Source: Methanoculleus chikugoensis (GTDB taxonomy: Archaea; Halobacteriota; Methanomicrobia; Methanomicrobiales; Methanoculleaceae). From it: a DNA stretch of 63,169 bases. Below, piece after piece: positions 8,790 to 17,674 of this stretch. Each line of letters begins with the position of its first letter. The stretch's first letter is position 1. Both the position numbers and the translations under genes were made by a program. The stretch is from positions 1-63,169 of the forward strand of contig NZ_FMID01000044.1 of the NCBI RefSeq assembly GCF_900095385.1, in the 5' to 3' direction. The notes under the pieces were generated by a model. The model was not told the DNA's origin, ran no database searches, and worked only from the letters and a program-made list of their open reading frames with translations.

Positions 8790-9386
8790 TTAGCGAGCAG
8801 CCTTTGCGATACGCTCTCTTTCTTCTTTCTTCGAGACGGCGTAGGAACGGGTGTCGCCGTTCGCGGCTGCAATCAGTTCTTCGGCAAGCGCTTCGCTCAC
8901 GCTCTTCTTCTTCTTGTGGCTCGCCTGCAGGACACCGGCGGTGATGAACCGGAGCGCGGTGTCGACACGGCGCTGGGGAGCGGTATCGACCGACTTCGGG
9001 ACGTTGATGCCGCCGTACTTCAGCCGGACGGTCTCCTCGCGGGGCCCGGTGTTCGCGACTGCGTCCACCAGCACCTGGACCGGGTTCTTCTTGGTCTTCT
9101 TGTTGATGATCTCGAAGGCTTCCCGGACGATGCGGATGGCGAGTTCCTTCTTGCCGGTATTGTTCTCGGTCTGCATCATCTTGTTGATCAGCCGCTCGAC
9201 GATCAGCATGTTGCTCTTGTTGAACTGCTGGCCGACGAGCTTTCCGCAGGAGTGCGGCACGATCATCGTGTGCAGGTTCACGTAACGGGCAAGGCTCGGA
9301 TCCTGGATCTCCACCTCGCTCATATCCCAGCGGTTGAAGAGGAGCTGCTGGGACTGTTCTGCTCCTGCTTCTGCTGCTTCTACCAT
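8790..9386 (-). CDS. rps7: Ribosomal protein uS7
   Basis: 198 aa, archaeal S7 length. Recognised from the conserved core: [23 protein letters not shown], the [22 protein letters not shown] region and the basic C-terminus. It binds the 3' domain of 16S rRNA and nucleates the small-subunit head. It starts 5 bp after the rps12 stop, so the two are translationally coupled members of the str operon. Confidence 0.97.
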   Translation of the reverse strand: MVEAAEAGAEQSQQLLFNRWDMSEVEIQDPSLARYVNLHTMIVPHSCGKLVGQQFNKSNMLIVERLINKMMQTENNTGKKELAIRIVREAFEIINKKTKKNPVQVLVDAVANTGPREETVRLKYGGINVPKSVDTAPQRRVDTALRFITAGVLQASHKKKKSVSEALAEELIAAANGDTRSYAVSKKEERERIAKAAR

Positions 9387-9391
9387 ACCAC

Positions 9392-9820
9392 TTACCTCCG
9401 CGGCTTCTCTTTGCGGCCCACAACCATCTCGTGCAGGCTAACGTTGTTCACCTTGGTCACGACGAACCGGACGCCGGGGATATCACCCTTCGACCTGCCC
9501 AGTCTGCCGCCGATGCCCTCGATCTCGACTTCATCGTGCTCGTCGATGAAGTTGATGGCACCGTCGCCGACGGCGAACGCGGTTACCTGACGACCGTTCT
9601 TGATCAGCTGTACGCGGACGCACTTCCGGATCGCGGAGTTCGGCTGCTTTGCTTCAACACCCACCTTCTCGAGAACGATCCCGCGACCCTGCGGCGCTCC
9701 CTCAAGGGGGTCAGCTTTTACATCGAGCCCGAGCTGACGACGCGCGTAGTTGGTGTCATGCCACCGGTTATTATTTGCGTCGCGCTTCAGTTTTCGGGCT
9801 GCAAATTTTCCATTTCCCAT
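9392..9820 (-). CDS. rps12: Ribosomal protein uS12
   Basis: 142 aa, the archaeal form of S12. The decoding-centre loops are present: [10 protein letters not shown] and GDIPGVRF. It sits at the 30S A-site and affects decoding accuracy. First gene of the str operon. The AT-rich upstream region contains a TATA box and a perfect palindrome (9880-9891). Confidence 0.97.
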   Translation of the reverse strand: MGNGKFAARKLKRDANNNRWHDTNYARRQLGLDVKADPLEGAPQGRGIVLEKVGVEAKQPNSAIRKCVRVQLIKNGRQVTAFAVGDGAINFIDEHDEVEIEGIGGRLGRSKGDIPGVRFVVTKVNNVSLHEMVVGRKEKPRR

Positions 9821-9879
9821 CGAATACCCTCGAATTAGTTGAATTTGTGGATAGGAGCAACTCCTGGTGTGCTATAAAG

Positions 9880-9905
9880 CAACGCGCGTTGCGGATTTAT
9901 ATATT
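9880..9905 (-). promoter_or_regulatory. Promoter of the str operon with 12-bp palindrome
   Basis: On the minus strand a TATA-like ATATATAAATCC (about 9893-9905) is followed by the perfect palindrome CAACGCGCGTTG (9880-9891), which would lie at or just before the transcription start, about 60 nt upstream of rps12. A second AT motif (CTTTATAGC) lies nearer the gene, so the true start is ambiguous. The palindrome is a plausible operator. Confidence 0.5.
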
Positions 9906-9957
9906 GTGGAACCCGCTTGCACGCCGATCTTCTGCCTTAGGTATTAGATCGGGAGCT

Positions 9958-9972
9958 GATATAATATTATAT
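9958..9972 (+). promoter_or_regulatory. TATA box of the queDEC operon
   Basis: GATATAATATTATAT lies 22-36 nt before the queD ATG at 9994, the spacing expected for a leaderless archaeal transcript. It is back to back with the str promoter, about 60 nt away. Confidence 0.55.
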
Positions 9973-9993
9973 CCTGGCGGGCAACCTTCATTG

Positions 9994-10407
9994 ATGACAA
10001 CCCGGATATACAAAGAGGTTTTTTTCGAGGCGACCCACCGCCTGATCCATTACCGGGGGAAGTGTTTCCGGCTGCACGGGCACCAGTGGCGCGTGGAGGT
10101 CTGGATCGAGGGGACGGCCGACGAACGCACGGGAATAGTGCTCGACTACAACTGCATCAAAGAGGTCGTCGGGCGGTTCGACCACCAGGTGATCCTGAAC
10201 AAAGACGACCCCATGGCTGCGTGCATCGAGGAGTTCCACCCTGTCGTCACCACCGATGGCGACCCGACGAGCGAGCACCTCGCAGGGCTGATAGCGGAGA
10301 TGATCGACGCCGAGGCCGCACGGCAGGGACACGACGCCCGCGTCGCGAAGATCCGGGTCTGGGAGTCGACGACCTGCTACGCAGAGCGCACCTATGATCG
10401 TCAGTGA
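9994..10407 (+). CDS. queD: 6-carboxytetrahydropterin synthase QueD
   Basis: 137 aa, PTPS/QueD family. Zinc ligands are His15 and the HGH pair at 28 and 30; the catalytic Cys is near residue 24 (GKCFRLHGH). It turns dihydroneopterin triphosphate into 6-carboxytetrahydropterin, the first dedicated step to preQ0 and thus to archaeosine in tRNA. Start 9994 is fixed by the TATA position. The frame stays open far upstream but that part is not family sequence. It overlaps queE by 14 bp. Confidence 0.93.
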   Translation: MTTRIYKEVFFEATHRLIHYRGKCFRLHGHQWRVEVWIEGTADERTGIVLDYNCIKEVVGRFDHQVILNKDDPMAACIEEFHPVVTTDGDPTSEHLAGLIAEMIDAEAARQGHDARVAKIRVWESTTCYAERTYDRQ

Positions 10408-11002
10408 GATCTTCCGGAGCCTCCAGGGGGAGGGGAAGAACCAGGGGCGGCCCTGCACGTTCGTCCGGCTCACCGGGTGCAACCTCAGGTGCGCCTGGTG
10501 CGACACCCCATACGCCCATGAAGGTGGGGAAGAGATGAGTGTTGCGCAGGTCCTCGACCGGGTCTGGCTGCTTCGCGGAACGCATATCTGCATCACCGGC
10601 GGGGAGCCGCTCCTGCAGCGGGAGGAGGTGCTCAAACTCCTTGAGAAGTTCGATCTCCACGGGTATACCGTCGAGATCGAGACGAACGGCACCTGCGACT
10701 TCCGCGAGGTGCAGGCATACGCCTCCATCTGCATGGACGTGAAATGCCCCTCGTCCGGAGAGAAGAGCGATCTCTCGCTCCTCCCCTACATCACCCCGCG
10801 CGACTGCGTCAAGTTCGTGGTGGCGGACGAGGACGACCTCCTCTACGCCCGGGCGGTGATGAGCCGGTACGAGATCCGGGGCGAGGTCTTCATCTCGCCG
10901 GTGGAGGGATCCGACTACCGGGCCGTCGCGGACTACATCGTCGAAGAGAACCTCCCGGTGAGGTTTCAGGTGCAGCTCCACAAGCTCCTGGGGGTACAAT
11001 GA
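10394..11002 (+). CDS. queE: 7-carboxy-7-deazaguanine synthase QueE (radical SAM)
   Basis: 202 aa. The radical SAM cluster motif C-x3-C-x2-C is at Cys29, 33 and 36 (GCNLRCAWC), the usual compact QueE loop, and the SAM-binding TGGEP lies near residue 73. The N-terminal [10 protein letters not shown] is family-typical. It rearranges carboxytetrahydropterin to 7-carboxy-7-deazaguanine. It overlaps queD upstream and queC by 4 bp downstream. Confidence 0.95.
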   Translation: MIVSEIFRSLQGEGKNQGRPCTFVRLTGCNLRCAWCDTPYAHEGGEEMSVAQVLDRVWLLRGTHICITGGEPLLQREEVLKLLEKFDLHGYTVEIETNGTCDFREVQAYASICMDVKCPSSGEKSDLSLLPYITPRDCVKFVVADEDDLLYARAVMSRYEIRGEVFISPVEGSDYRAVADYIVEENLPVRFQVQLHKLLGVQ

Positions 11003-11667
11003 AGAGAGCGGTCTGCCTTCTCTCGGGCGGCATGGACTCGACCACGCTCGCCTACGTCGCGAAGGATATGGGCTACGAGATCGTCGCGCTCCACTTCACC
11101 TACGGCCAGCGGACGGAGGAAAAAGAGCGGGAGTGCGCCCGCGCCGTCGCGAAAAAACTCGATGCGCTCGATTTCGTCGAGATCAGCCTTGAGCACTTCA
11201 GGAAGATCGGGGCATCGAGCCTGACGGACACCTCGATACCGGTCGAGGAGTACGCCGGCAAGGAAGAGAGTGTCCCGAGCACGTATGTGCCCTTCAGGAA
11301 CGCGAACCTCCTCGCCATCGCGACCAGCCTCGCGGAAGCCCGCCGTGCGGAGGCGATATTCATCGGCGTCCAGACCGGCGACTACCCGGGCTATCCCGAC
11401 TGCCGGCCGGAGTTCATCGAGGCGTTCCAGCGGGCGGTCGACCTCGGCACGGCGGCGGATCCGCGGATCGTCCTGATGACGCCATTCGTCCGGATGTCGA
11501 AGGTGGATATCGTCAGAAAGGGGCTCGCGCTCGGCGTCCCCTACGAGCTGACCTGGTCGTGCTACCAGAACGACGACCGGGCCTGTGGGGTCTGCTCCTC
11601 CTGTCACTACAGGAGGACGGCGTTCCGGGAGCTCGGGCTCGAAGACCCGATCAAGTACGAGGTGTGA
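10999..11667 (+). CDS. queC: 7-cyano-7-deazaguanine synthase QueC
   Basis: 222 aa. The PP-loop ATPase motif (SGGMDSTT, residues 9-16) and the C-terminal zinc knuckle (Cys near 193 then CGVCSSC) are intact. It makes preQ0 from 7-carboxy-7-deazaguanine with ATP and ammonia. The start codon overlaps the queE stop (ATGA). The order D-E-C gives a complete GTP-derived branch to preQ0 apart from the cyclohydrolase and the tRNA-inserting enzymes, which are not in this window. Confidence 0.96.
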   Translation: MKRAVCLLSGGMDSTTLAYVAKDMGYEIVALHFTYGQRTEEKERECARAVAKKLDALDFVEISLEHFRKIGASSLTDTSIPVEEYAGKEESVPSTYVPFRNANLLAIATSLAEARRAEAIFIGVQTGDYPGYPDCRPEFIEAFQRAVDLGTAADPRIVLMTPFVRMSKVDIVRKGLALGVPYELTWSCYQNDDRACGVCSSCHYRRTAFRELGLEDPIKYEV

Positions 11668-12164
11668 TGGTGGAGATCTACCGGGGCAAGAGGCTCAGTA
11701 TCGAGACGAGGGAGTTCACCCTCCCGAACGGCACGAAGAAGGAGCGGATCGTCGTCCATCCCGGCGGCGCGGTCGCGATCCTCCCGATCGAGGGGGACGA
11801 CTGCTACCTCCTCCGGCAGTACCGGTTTGCCGTCGACGACTACGTCTTCGAGGCGCCGGCAGGCACCATCGACGAGGATGAGGAGCCGCACGAGACCGCA
11901 TACCGGGAACTGATCGAGGAGACCGGGATGAAAGCAGAGACTTTCGTCCCGAAAGGCTGGATCTATCCCTCTCCCGGTTACACAGACGAGCGGATCTGGC
12001 TCTACCTCGCAGAGGGGCTCTCCCCGTGCTCCGACTACCAGATGGACGACGACGAGGTGATCGAAGTCGTCCGTGTCCCCGTCGGGGACGTAAAGGCGAT
12101 GATCGAGGACGGGAGGATCGTCGATGCAAAGACGATCTGCCTGGTCTGCCGGTGCCTCGGGTGA
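11667..12164 (+). CDS. NUDIX hydrolase, ADP-ribose pyrophosphatase-like
   Basis: 165 aa. The NUDIX box reads AGTIDEDEEPHETAYRELIEETG (consensus G-x5-E-x7-R-E-x2-E-E-x-G), with the family-typical YRFAVDDYVFEAPAG lead-in and a P-x-P-G-Y-T-D segment after it. This pattern is closest to ADP-ribose pyrophosphatases. The ATG overlaps the queC stop (TGATG), so it is translated with the preQ0 operon, although a housekeeping role is as likely as a link to deazaguanine synthesis. Confidence 0.88.
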   Translation: MVEIYRGKRLSIETREFTLPNGTKKERIVVHPGGAVAILPIEGDDCYLLRQYRFAVDDYVFEAPAGTIDEDEEPHETAYRELIEETGMKAETFVPKGWIYPSPGYTDERIWLYLAEGLSPCSDYQMDDDEVIEVVRVPVGDVKAMIEDGRIVDAKTICLVCRCLG

Positions 12165-12269
12165 AGGTGCGGGAGGGATCGGCGAATGTGCGCAGATTTA
12201 TGCCGTCCCCGGAGAAACACATAGTAGCTTCGATATATGAACAACCTTTGGCAAGCCAGGTGAACCTCC

Positions 12270-13541
12270 ATGGAAGAGACGCAAGAGATGGATACCGCGC
12301 GGAAGCGCTACGAATTTAAAAAGATGCTCGAGAAGCTTGCGGAGAAGGAGGGGAGCGGCACCGAGCTGATCACACTCTATATACCTCCGGACAAGCAGAT
12401 ATACGACGTGACCGCCCAGCTCCGCGACGAGTTCGGGCAGTGTGCGAACATCAAGAGCAAACAGACCCGTACCAACGTCCAGAGTGCCATATCCTCCATC
12501 CTCTCCCGCCTGAAATACTATAAGCGCCCGCCGGAGCACGGCATGGCGGTCTTCTGCGGCACGATCAATATCGGCGGCGACCGCACCGACCTCGACTGCG
12601 AGATCATCGAGCCGCCCGAGCCGCTCAACACCTACATGTACCGGTGCAGTTCTTCGTTCGAACTCGAACCGCTGCAGCAGATGCTCGGGGAGAAGGAGGT
12701 CTACGGCCTGATCGTCCTCGACCGGCGGGAGGCCTACATCGGCTTCCTGCGGGGCAACCGGATCGAGCCGGTCCACGGTGTCACCTCGACGGTTCCCGGC
12801 AAGCAGCGGAAAGGAGGTCAGTCGAGCGTCCGGTTCCAGCGGTTGCGGCTGATCGCCATCAACGAGTTCTACAAGAAGATCGGCGACCGGGCGAGCGATA
12901 TCTTCCTTGCCGAGAAGGACTTCTTCGAGCGGTTCAAGGGCGTGCTGATCGGCGGCCCGACCCCGACCAAGGAGGAGTTCGAGGCGGGCGGGTTCCTCCA
13001 CCACGAGTTGCAGAAACGGATCATCGGGCTCTTCGACGTCTCCTACACGAATGAGTCGGGGCTGGCCGAACTCGTCGAGAACGCGTCGGACGCCTTGAAA
13101 GGCCTCGACATCATCAAGGAGAAGAACGTGATGAACCGGTTCCTCCAGGAACTGGTGAAGGACGATGGAGCGTCCTCCTACGGCGAGGAGAGTGTCAGGA
13201 AGAACCTGGAGCTCGGCGCCGTCGACACCCTCCTCCTCTCCGACAAACTCCGGAGAGCCCGGCTGAAACTCGCCTGCCCGAACGATGACTACACCGAGGA
13301 GCGGACGATCAGCATCGAGCCGGGCATGCATATTAAAGACCTCGACCTCGGCACCTGCCCGAAGGACGGCGGAACGCTCTACGTGGCCGAGGAGAGCGAT
13401 ATCATCGACGAACTGACCGCGCTCGCCGATCAGAGCAGCACGACGGTCAGGATCATATCGGACGACTTCGAAGAAGGTTCGATGCTCTACAATGCATTCG
13501 GCGGGATCGCTGCAATCCTGCGCTACAGGACAGGATACTGA
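12270..13541 (+). CDS. prf1: Peptide chain release factor aRF1
   Basis: 423 aa, the archaeal/eukaryotic class I release factor. The stop-codon-reading NIKS motif is at residues 60-63, followed by KQTRTNVQSA, and the catalytic GGQ is at 182-184 (KGGQSSVRFQR). It reads all three stop codons and triggers peptide release. It heads a translation operon with argS, taw1 and sepS; its stop overlaps the argS start. Confidence 0.97.
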   Translation: MEETQEMDTARKRYEFKKMLEKLAEKEGSGTELITLYIPPDKQIYDVTAQLRDEFGQCANIKSKQTRTNVQSAISSILSRLKYYKRPPEHGMAVFCGTINIGGDRTDLDCEIIEPPEPLNTYMYRCSSSFELEPLQQMLGEKEVYGLIVLDRREAYIGFLRGNRIEPVHGVTSTVPGKQRKGGQSSVRFQRLRLIAINEFYKKIGDRASDIFLAEKDFFERFKGVLIGGPTPTKEEFEAGGFLHHELQKRIIGLFDVSYTNESGLAELVENASDALKGLDIIKEKNVMNRFLQELVKDDGASSYGEESVRKNLELGAVDTLLLSDKLRRARLKLACPNDDYTEERTISIEPGMHIKDLDLGTCPKDGGTLYVAEESDIIDELTALADQSSTTVRIISDDFEEGSMLYNAFGGIAAILRYRTGY

Positions 13542-15208
13542 TGATGTACCAGGAGAAGTATCACCAGATCGAGCGCATGCTCCGGGCATGCATCGGCGAG
13601 GAGGACGTCCTCCTCACGACGGGGGGGGATCACGCCGATCTCGCCTCGACGATAGCGTTCAAACTCGCGAAGATTGAGAAGCGGGCTCCCCAGAAGATCG
13701 CCGCCGATATCGCGGAGAAACTCTCGGGGAACCCCGAAATCGGCGACGTCCGGGTCGAGGCGGCCGGACCCTACGTCAACTTCCGGTTCGGCCCGACGCT
13801 TCTTTCGGAAGCGGTCAGGGAGGCGATCGAGCCCGGCTACGGGGCCCTCCAGCGCCGTTCCGGCAGGGTCGTGCTCGAACACACGAGCGCGAACCCGAAC
13901 GGCCCCCTCCATGTCGGCCACATAAGAAACACCGTCATCGGCGACACCCTTGCCCGGGCGTTCCGCAAGGCCGGGCACCCGCTCGAGGTGCAGTATTATC
14001 TCAATGATATGGGCCGCCAGATCGCCATCGTCTCGTGGGGGTTCGACCACCTCGACATCCCCCGCAAAGATGGCGAGAAGGAGGATCACTACGTCGCCCG
14101 GATCTACGTCGCGGCGAACCGTGAGATCGAGAAGAACCCCGCCATCACCGAGGAGATCGACCGCCTCATGCAGAAGGTGGAGCGCGGCGATGCCGAGACC
14201 GTCGCGAAGTTCCGCAGAGCCGTCTCCCTCTGCGCGGAGGGGATCAAGGCGACCCTCGCCGCCCTGAACGCCCACCACGACCGGTTCGTCTGGGAGAGCG
14301 ATTTCATCCGTATCGGCGACGTCGACCGGATCGTCGAACAGGTCCGGCGGCTGCCGCAGGCCCACGAGGACGAGACGCTCTGGGTCGACCTCACCGAGCA
14401 GGGGTTCGAGAAGAAGTACATCCTCCGCAGGAGCGACGGCACCTCGGTCTACAGCACCCGCGACCTCGCCTACCATACCTGGAAAGGGCGCAACTACGAC
14501 CGGCTGATCGACGTCCTCGGGGCGGATCACAAACTGATCGGCGCCCAGCTCCGGGCCACCCTCGAACTCCTCGGCGAGAAGCCGCCCGAGATTGTCTTCT
14601 TCGAGTTCGTCTCCCTCCCCGAAGGCTCGATGAGCACCCGGGCGGGCAAGTTTGTCTCGGCGGACGAACTGATCGAGGAGGTTGCCGCGAAGGCGTTCGA
14701 GGAAGTGACCACCCGGAGGCCGGAACTCCCCGAGGAAGAACGGTGCGCGATCGCGAAGTCGGTCGCCATCGCCGCCATCCGCTACGACATCGTGAAGGTC
14801 TCTCCCGAGAAGAGCACGGTCTTTAACTGGAAGGAGGCGCTGGACTTCGAGCGGCAGAGCGGCCCCTACATCCAGTACGCCCACGCCCGGGCCTGCAGCA
14901 TCCTCGATAAGGCCGGCGAGTTCGAGCGGGCCTACACGCTTGAGACCGACCACGAGGTCGCGCTCGCCCGGCACCTTGCCCGGTTCCCGGCCGTCGTCGA
15001 GCAGACCGTGCAGGAACTCCGCCCGCACCTCCTCGCCGCTTACGCTCGCGAACTCGCCGACCTCTTCAACGCCTTCTACCACTACGACCCGGTCTTGAAG
15101 AGCGAGGGCGAGACCCGGAACAGCCGTCTCGCGCTCGTGGATGCGGTCAGGAACACCTTACAGGAGTCGCTTGGGACTCTCGGGATCGATGCGCTCAGAA
15201 GCATGTAA
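13541..15208 (+). CDS. argS: Arginyl-tRNA synthetase
   Basis: 555 aa class I synthetase. The HIGH signature appears as PNGPLHVGHIRN near residues 125-136, and the KMSKS region is the degenerate MSTRAGKFVS common in archaeal ArgS. The C-terminal DALR-type helical anticodon-binding domain is present (QSGPYIQYAHARACSIL). ATG 13541 overlaps the prf1 stop, with a second ATG three bases later. The 3' end overlaps taw1 by 20 bp. Confidence 0.96.
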   Translation: MMYQEKYHQIERMLRACIGEEDVLLTTGGDHADLASTIAFKLAKIEKRAPQKIAADIAEKLSGNPEIGDVRVEAAGPYVNFRFGPTLLSEAVREAIEPGYGALQRRSGRVVLEHTSANPNGPLHVGHIRNTVIGDTLARAFRKAGHPLEVQYYLNDMGRQIAIVSWGFDHLDIPRKDGEKEDHYVARIYVAANREIEKNPAITEEIDRLMQKVERGDAETVAKFRRAVSLCAEGIKATLAALNAHHDRFVWESDFIRIGDVDRIVEQVRRLPQAHEDETLWVDLTEQGFEKKYILRRSDGTSVYSTRDLAYHTWKGRNYDRLIDVLGADHKLIGAQLRATLELLGEKPPEIVFFEFVSLPEGSMSTRAGKFVSADELIEEVAAKAFEEVTTRRPELPEEERCAIAKSVAIAAIRYDIVKVSPEKSTVFNWKEALDFERQSGPYIQYAHARACSILDKAGEFERAYTLETDHEVALARHLARFPAVVEQTVQELRPHLLAAYARELADLFNAFYHYDPVLKSEGETRNSRLALVDAVRNTLQESLGTLGIDALRSM

Positions 15209-16082
15209 GGCCCTCAGAAAGCAGGGCTACCAGTTCATCACCCCGAACTCCTCGGCGGCCGTAAAACCCTGCATGTGGAACAAGCGGGCGCTCAAGGGCG
15301 GGGAGATGTGCTACAAGGCGCAGTTCTACGGCATCGAGAGCCACCGCTGCGTCCAGATGACCCCGACCCTCAAGTGCAACCAGCACTGCCTCTTCTGCTG
15401 GCGGTCGTTCGAGCACGAGGTCGTGGAGGAAGAGGAGTGCCCGCCGGAAGTGATCGTGGCAAACCTCCGGCGCGTCCAGAAGAAGGCCCTCTCGGGCTAC
15501 AAGGTCTCGCCCTACGTCGAGCCCGAACAGTTCGCGGAGGCTCTCGCCCCCACCATGGTCGCGATATCCCTCTCGGGGGAACCGACCTGCTATTCAAGCC
15601 TCCCGGAACTGGTCGACGCCCTCAACGCGGACGGATATACGACCTTCCTCGTCTCGAACGGCACCAAGCCGGACGTCCTCGCCCGGTGCCGGCCCTACCA
15701 GACCTACGTCTCCCTGGACGCCCCCGACCGGGAGACCTACCTCGCCCTCTGCCGGCCGGTGGAGGATTACTGGGACTGCATACAGGAGAGCCTCGCCGGA
15801 CTCCGGGACCGGCGGTCGGCCGTCCGCACCACCGTGGTCCGCGGCTACAACGACTTCTCCCCCGAGCGCTACGCGGCGATCTACCAGGACTCCGGCGCCC
15901 GGTTCATCGAAGTAAAGGGTTATATGCATCTGGGGTACAGTAGGAATCGACTGCAGAGGGACCGAATGCCGGAACATCACGATATTCGGGCGTTCGCCGA
16001 GAAAATAACGGAGCACTGCGACTATGCCATCAAGGATGAGAGCCCGGTGAGCCGGGTCGTCTGTCTGGAGCGGAAGATATGA
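15189..16082 (+). CDS. taw1: 4-demethylwyosine synthase Taw1/TYW1 (radical SAM)
   Basis: 297 aa. Two Fe-S sites are visible: the extra cluster Cys28, Cys41 and Cys54 (13-residue spacing as in TYW1), and the radical SAM motif Cys63-x3-Cys67-x2-Cys70. The enzyme condenses pyruvate carbons onto N1-methylguanosine-37 of tRNA-Phe to form the wyosine core. The ATG lies inside the end of argS, and the stop overlaps the sepS start (ATGA). Clustered with other tRNA and translation genes. Confidence 0.96.
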   Translation: MRSEACKALRKQGYQFITPNSSAAVKPCMWNKRALKGGEMCYKAQFYGIESHRCVQMTPTLKCNQHCLFCWRSFEHEVVEEEECPPEVIVANLRRVQKKALSGYKVSPYVEPEQFAEALAPTMVAISLSGEPTCYSSLPELVDALNADGYTTFLVSNGTKPDVLARCRPYQTYVSLDAPDRETYLALCRPVEDYWDCIQESLAGLRDRRSAVRTTVVRGYNDFSPERYAAIYQDSGARFIEVKGYMHLGYSRNRLQRDRMPEHHDIRAFAEKITEHCDYAIKDESPVSRVVCLERKI

Positions 16083-17674
16083 GATTTGATGTGGAAGCGT
16101 TCAAAAAGAGAGCGAGAGAGGACTTCGAGCATGCCTGGCATGAAGGGCCGTCGGTTCTGACACCGGCCGGGGTCTCCGGCCGGTACCCCCGGCTGAGGTA
16201 CACCCGGGCGACACCGCACCCGATCTTCGAGATCGTACAGCGGCTCCGCGAGACCTACCTCGCGATGGGGTTTGACGAGGCGATCAACCCCCTGATCGTC
16301 GAAGAATCGGACATCTACCGGCAGTTCGGCCCCGAGGCCATGGCCGTCCTCGACCGGGTCTTCTACCTCGGCGGGCTGCCCCGGCCGAACGTCGGGATTG
16401 CAAGAAAGCAGGTTGATGAGATCGAGGCCATCCTCGGCCGTGCACTCTCGTCCGGGACCGAGGATAAACTCCGCGAAACCCTTCACGGCTACAAGAAGGG
16501 GACGATCGACGGCGACGAGCTGACGCACGAACTCGCGGCCGTCCTCGAGGCCGACGACGCCGCCGTGGTGCATATCCTGGACGCGGTCTTCCCCGAGTTC
16601 CGGGAACTCGCACCCGAGTCGTCGCGCAACACCCTCCGGAGCCACATGACGAGCGGCTGGTTCCTGACGCTCTCCTCCCTCTGGGAGAAGCGTCATCTCC
16701 CGATACGGCTTTTCTCGATCGACCGGTGCTTCCGCCGCGAGCAGGAGGAGGGGCCCACCCGCCTGATGACCTACCACTCGGCCTCCTGCGTCGTTGCGGG
16801 CGAGGACGTCACCCTCGAAGAGGGGAAAGCCATCAGCGAAGCCCTCCTCTCGGCCTTCGGGTTTACCGAGTTCCGGTTCCAGCCCGACGAGAAGCGCTCG
16901 AAGTACTACATGCCCGAGACCCAGACGGAGGTCTACGCCCGTCACCCGGTCCTCGGCTGGGTCGAGGTCGCCACCTTCGGCATCTACTCCCCCTCGGCGC
17001 TTGCGGAGTACGGGATCGGCGTGCCGGTGATGAACCTCGGTCTCGGGGTGGAGCGGCTCGCGATGATCGCCTACCAGTCAAACGACGTCCGCCAGCTCAC
17101 CTATCCGCAGTTCTTCCCGCAGAAGATCTCCGACCGCGAGATCGCCGGCGCCGTCCACCTCCGTGAGGAGCCGGTATCCGCGGCCGGAAAACGGATGGCG
17201 GAGGCTATCCGCGATACGGCCGCCGAGCACGCGGCCGCGGCCGGGCCCTGTGCGTTCACCGCGTGGAAGGGCGAGATCGCCGGAAGAGAGGTTGAGGTGA
17301 TCGTCGAGGAGCCCGAGTCCAACACGAAACTCTGCGGGCCGGCCTGCGCGAACGAGGTCTACGTTCACGACGGTTCGGTGCTCGGCGTCCCGGATATCGA
17401 GAAGTGGGCGAAGGTCCGGGAGGAAGGCGTCTCCACCGGGATAACCTACCTCGACGCGGTATCGAGCCTCGCCGCCGCCCGGATCGAGGAGGCGGCACGG
17501 TGCGGCGAAGGGACGCACGTCCAGGTTAAGATGTCGAAACTCCCCTCCGACGTCAACCTGCGCATCGAGGAGTACGCGATGCGGTATGTCACCGACCACA
17601 ACAAAAAGGTGGACCTCCGGGGCCCGGTCTTCCTGACGGTCAGGTCCGTCATCCCGGAGCAGCCGACTCAATAA
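16079..17674 (+). CDS. sepS: O-phosphoserine--tRNA(Cys) ligase SepRS
   Basis: 531 aa class II synthetase with the SepRS-specific N-terminus ([26 protein letters not shown]), motif 2 [20 protein letters not shown] and motif 3 GLGVERLAM. In methanogens it charges tRNA-Cys with phosphoserine, which SepCysS (not in this window) converts to cysteine. It implies indirect Cys-tRNA synthesis. It is the last gene of the prf1 operon and overlaps the convergent trehalose gene by 26 bp. Confidence 0.96.
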   Translation: MRFDVEAFKKRAREDFEHAWHEGPSVLTPAGVSGRYPRLRYTRATPHPIFEIVQRLRETYLAMGFDEAINPLIVEESDIYRQFGPEAMAVLDRVFYLGGLPRPNVGIARKQVDEIEAILGRALSSGTEDKLRETLHGYKKGTIDGDELTHELAAVLEADDAAVVHILDAVFPEFRELAPESSRNTLRSHMTSGWFLTLSSLWEKRHLPIRLFSIDRCFRREQEEGPTRLMTYHSASCVVAGEDVTLEEGKAISEALLSAFGFTEFRFQPDEKRSKYYMPETQTEVYARHPVLGWVEVATFGIYSPSALAEYGIGVPVMNLGLGVERLAMIAYQSNDVRQLTYPQFFPQKISDREIAGAVHLREEPVSAAGKRMAEAIRDTAAEHAAAAGPCAFTAWKGEIAGREVEVIVEEPESNTKLCGPACANEVYVHDGSVLGVPDIEKWAKVREEGVSTGITYLDAVSSLAAARIEEAARCGEGTHVQVKMSKLPSDVNLRIEEYAMRYVTDHNKKVDLRGPVFLTVRSVIPEQPTQ

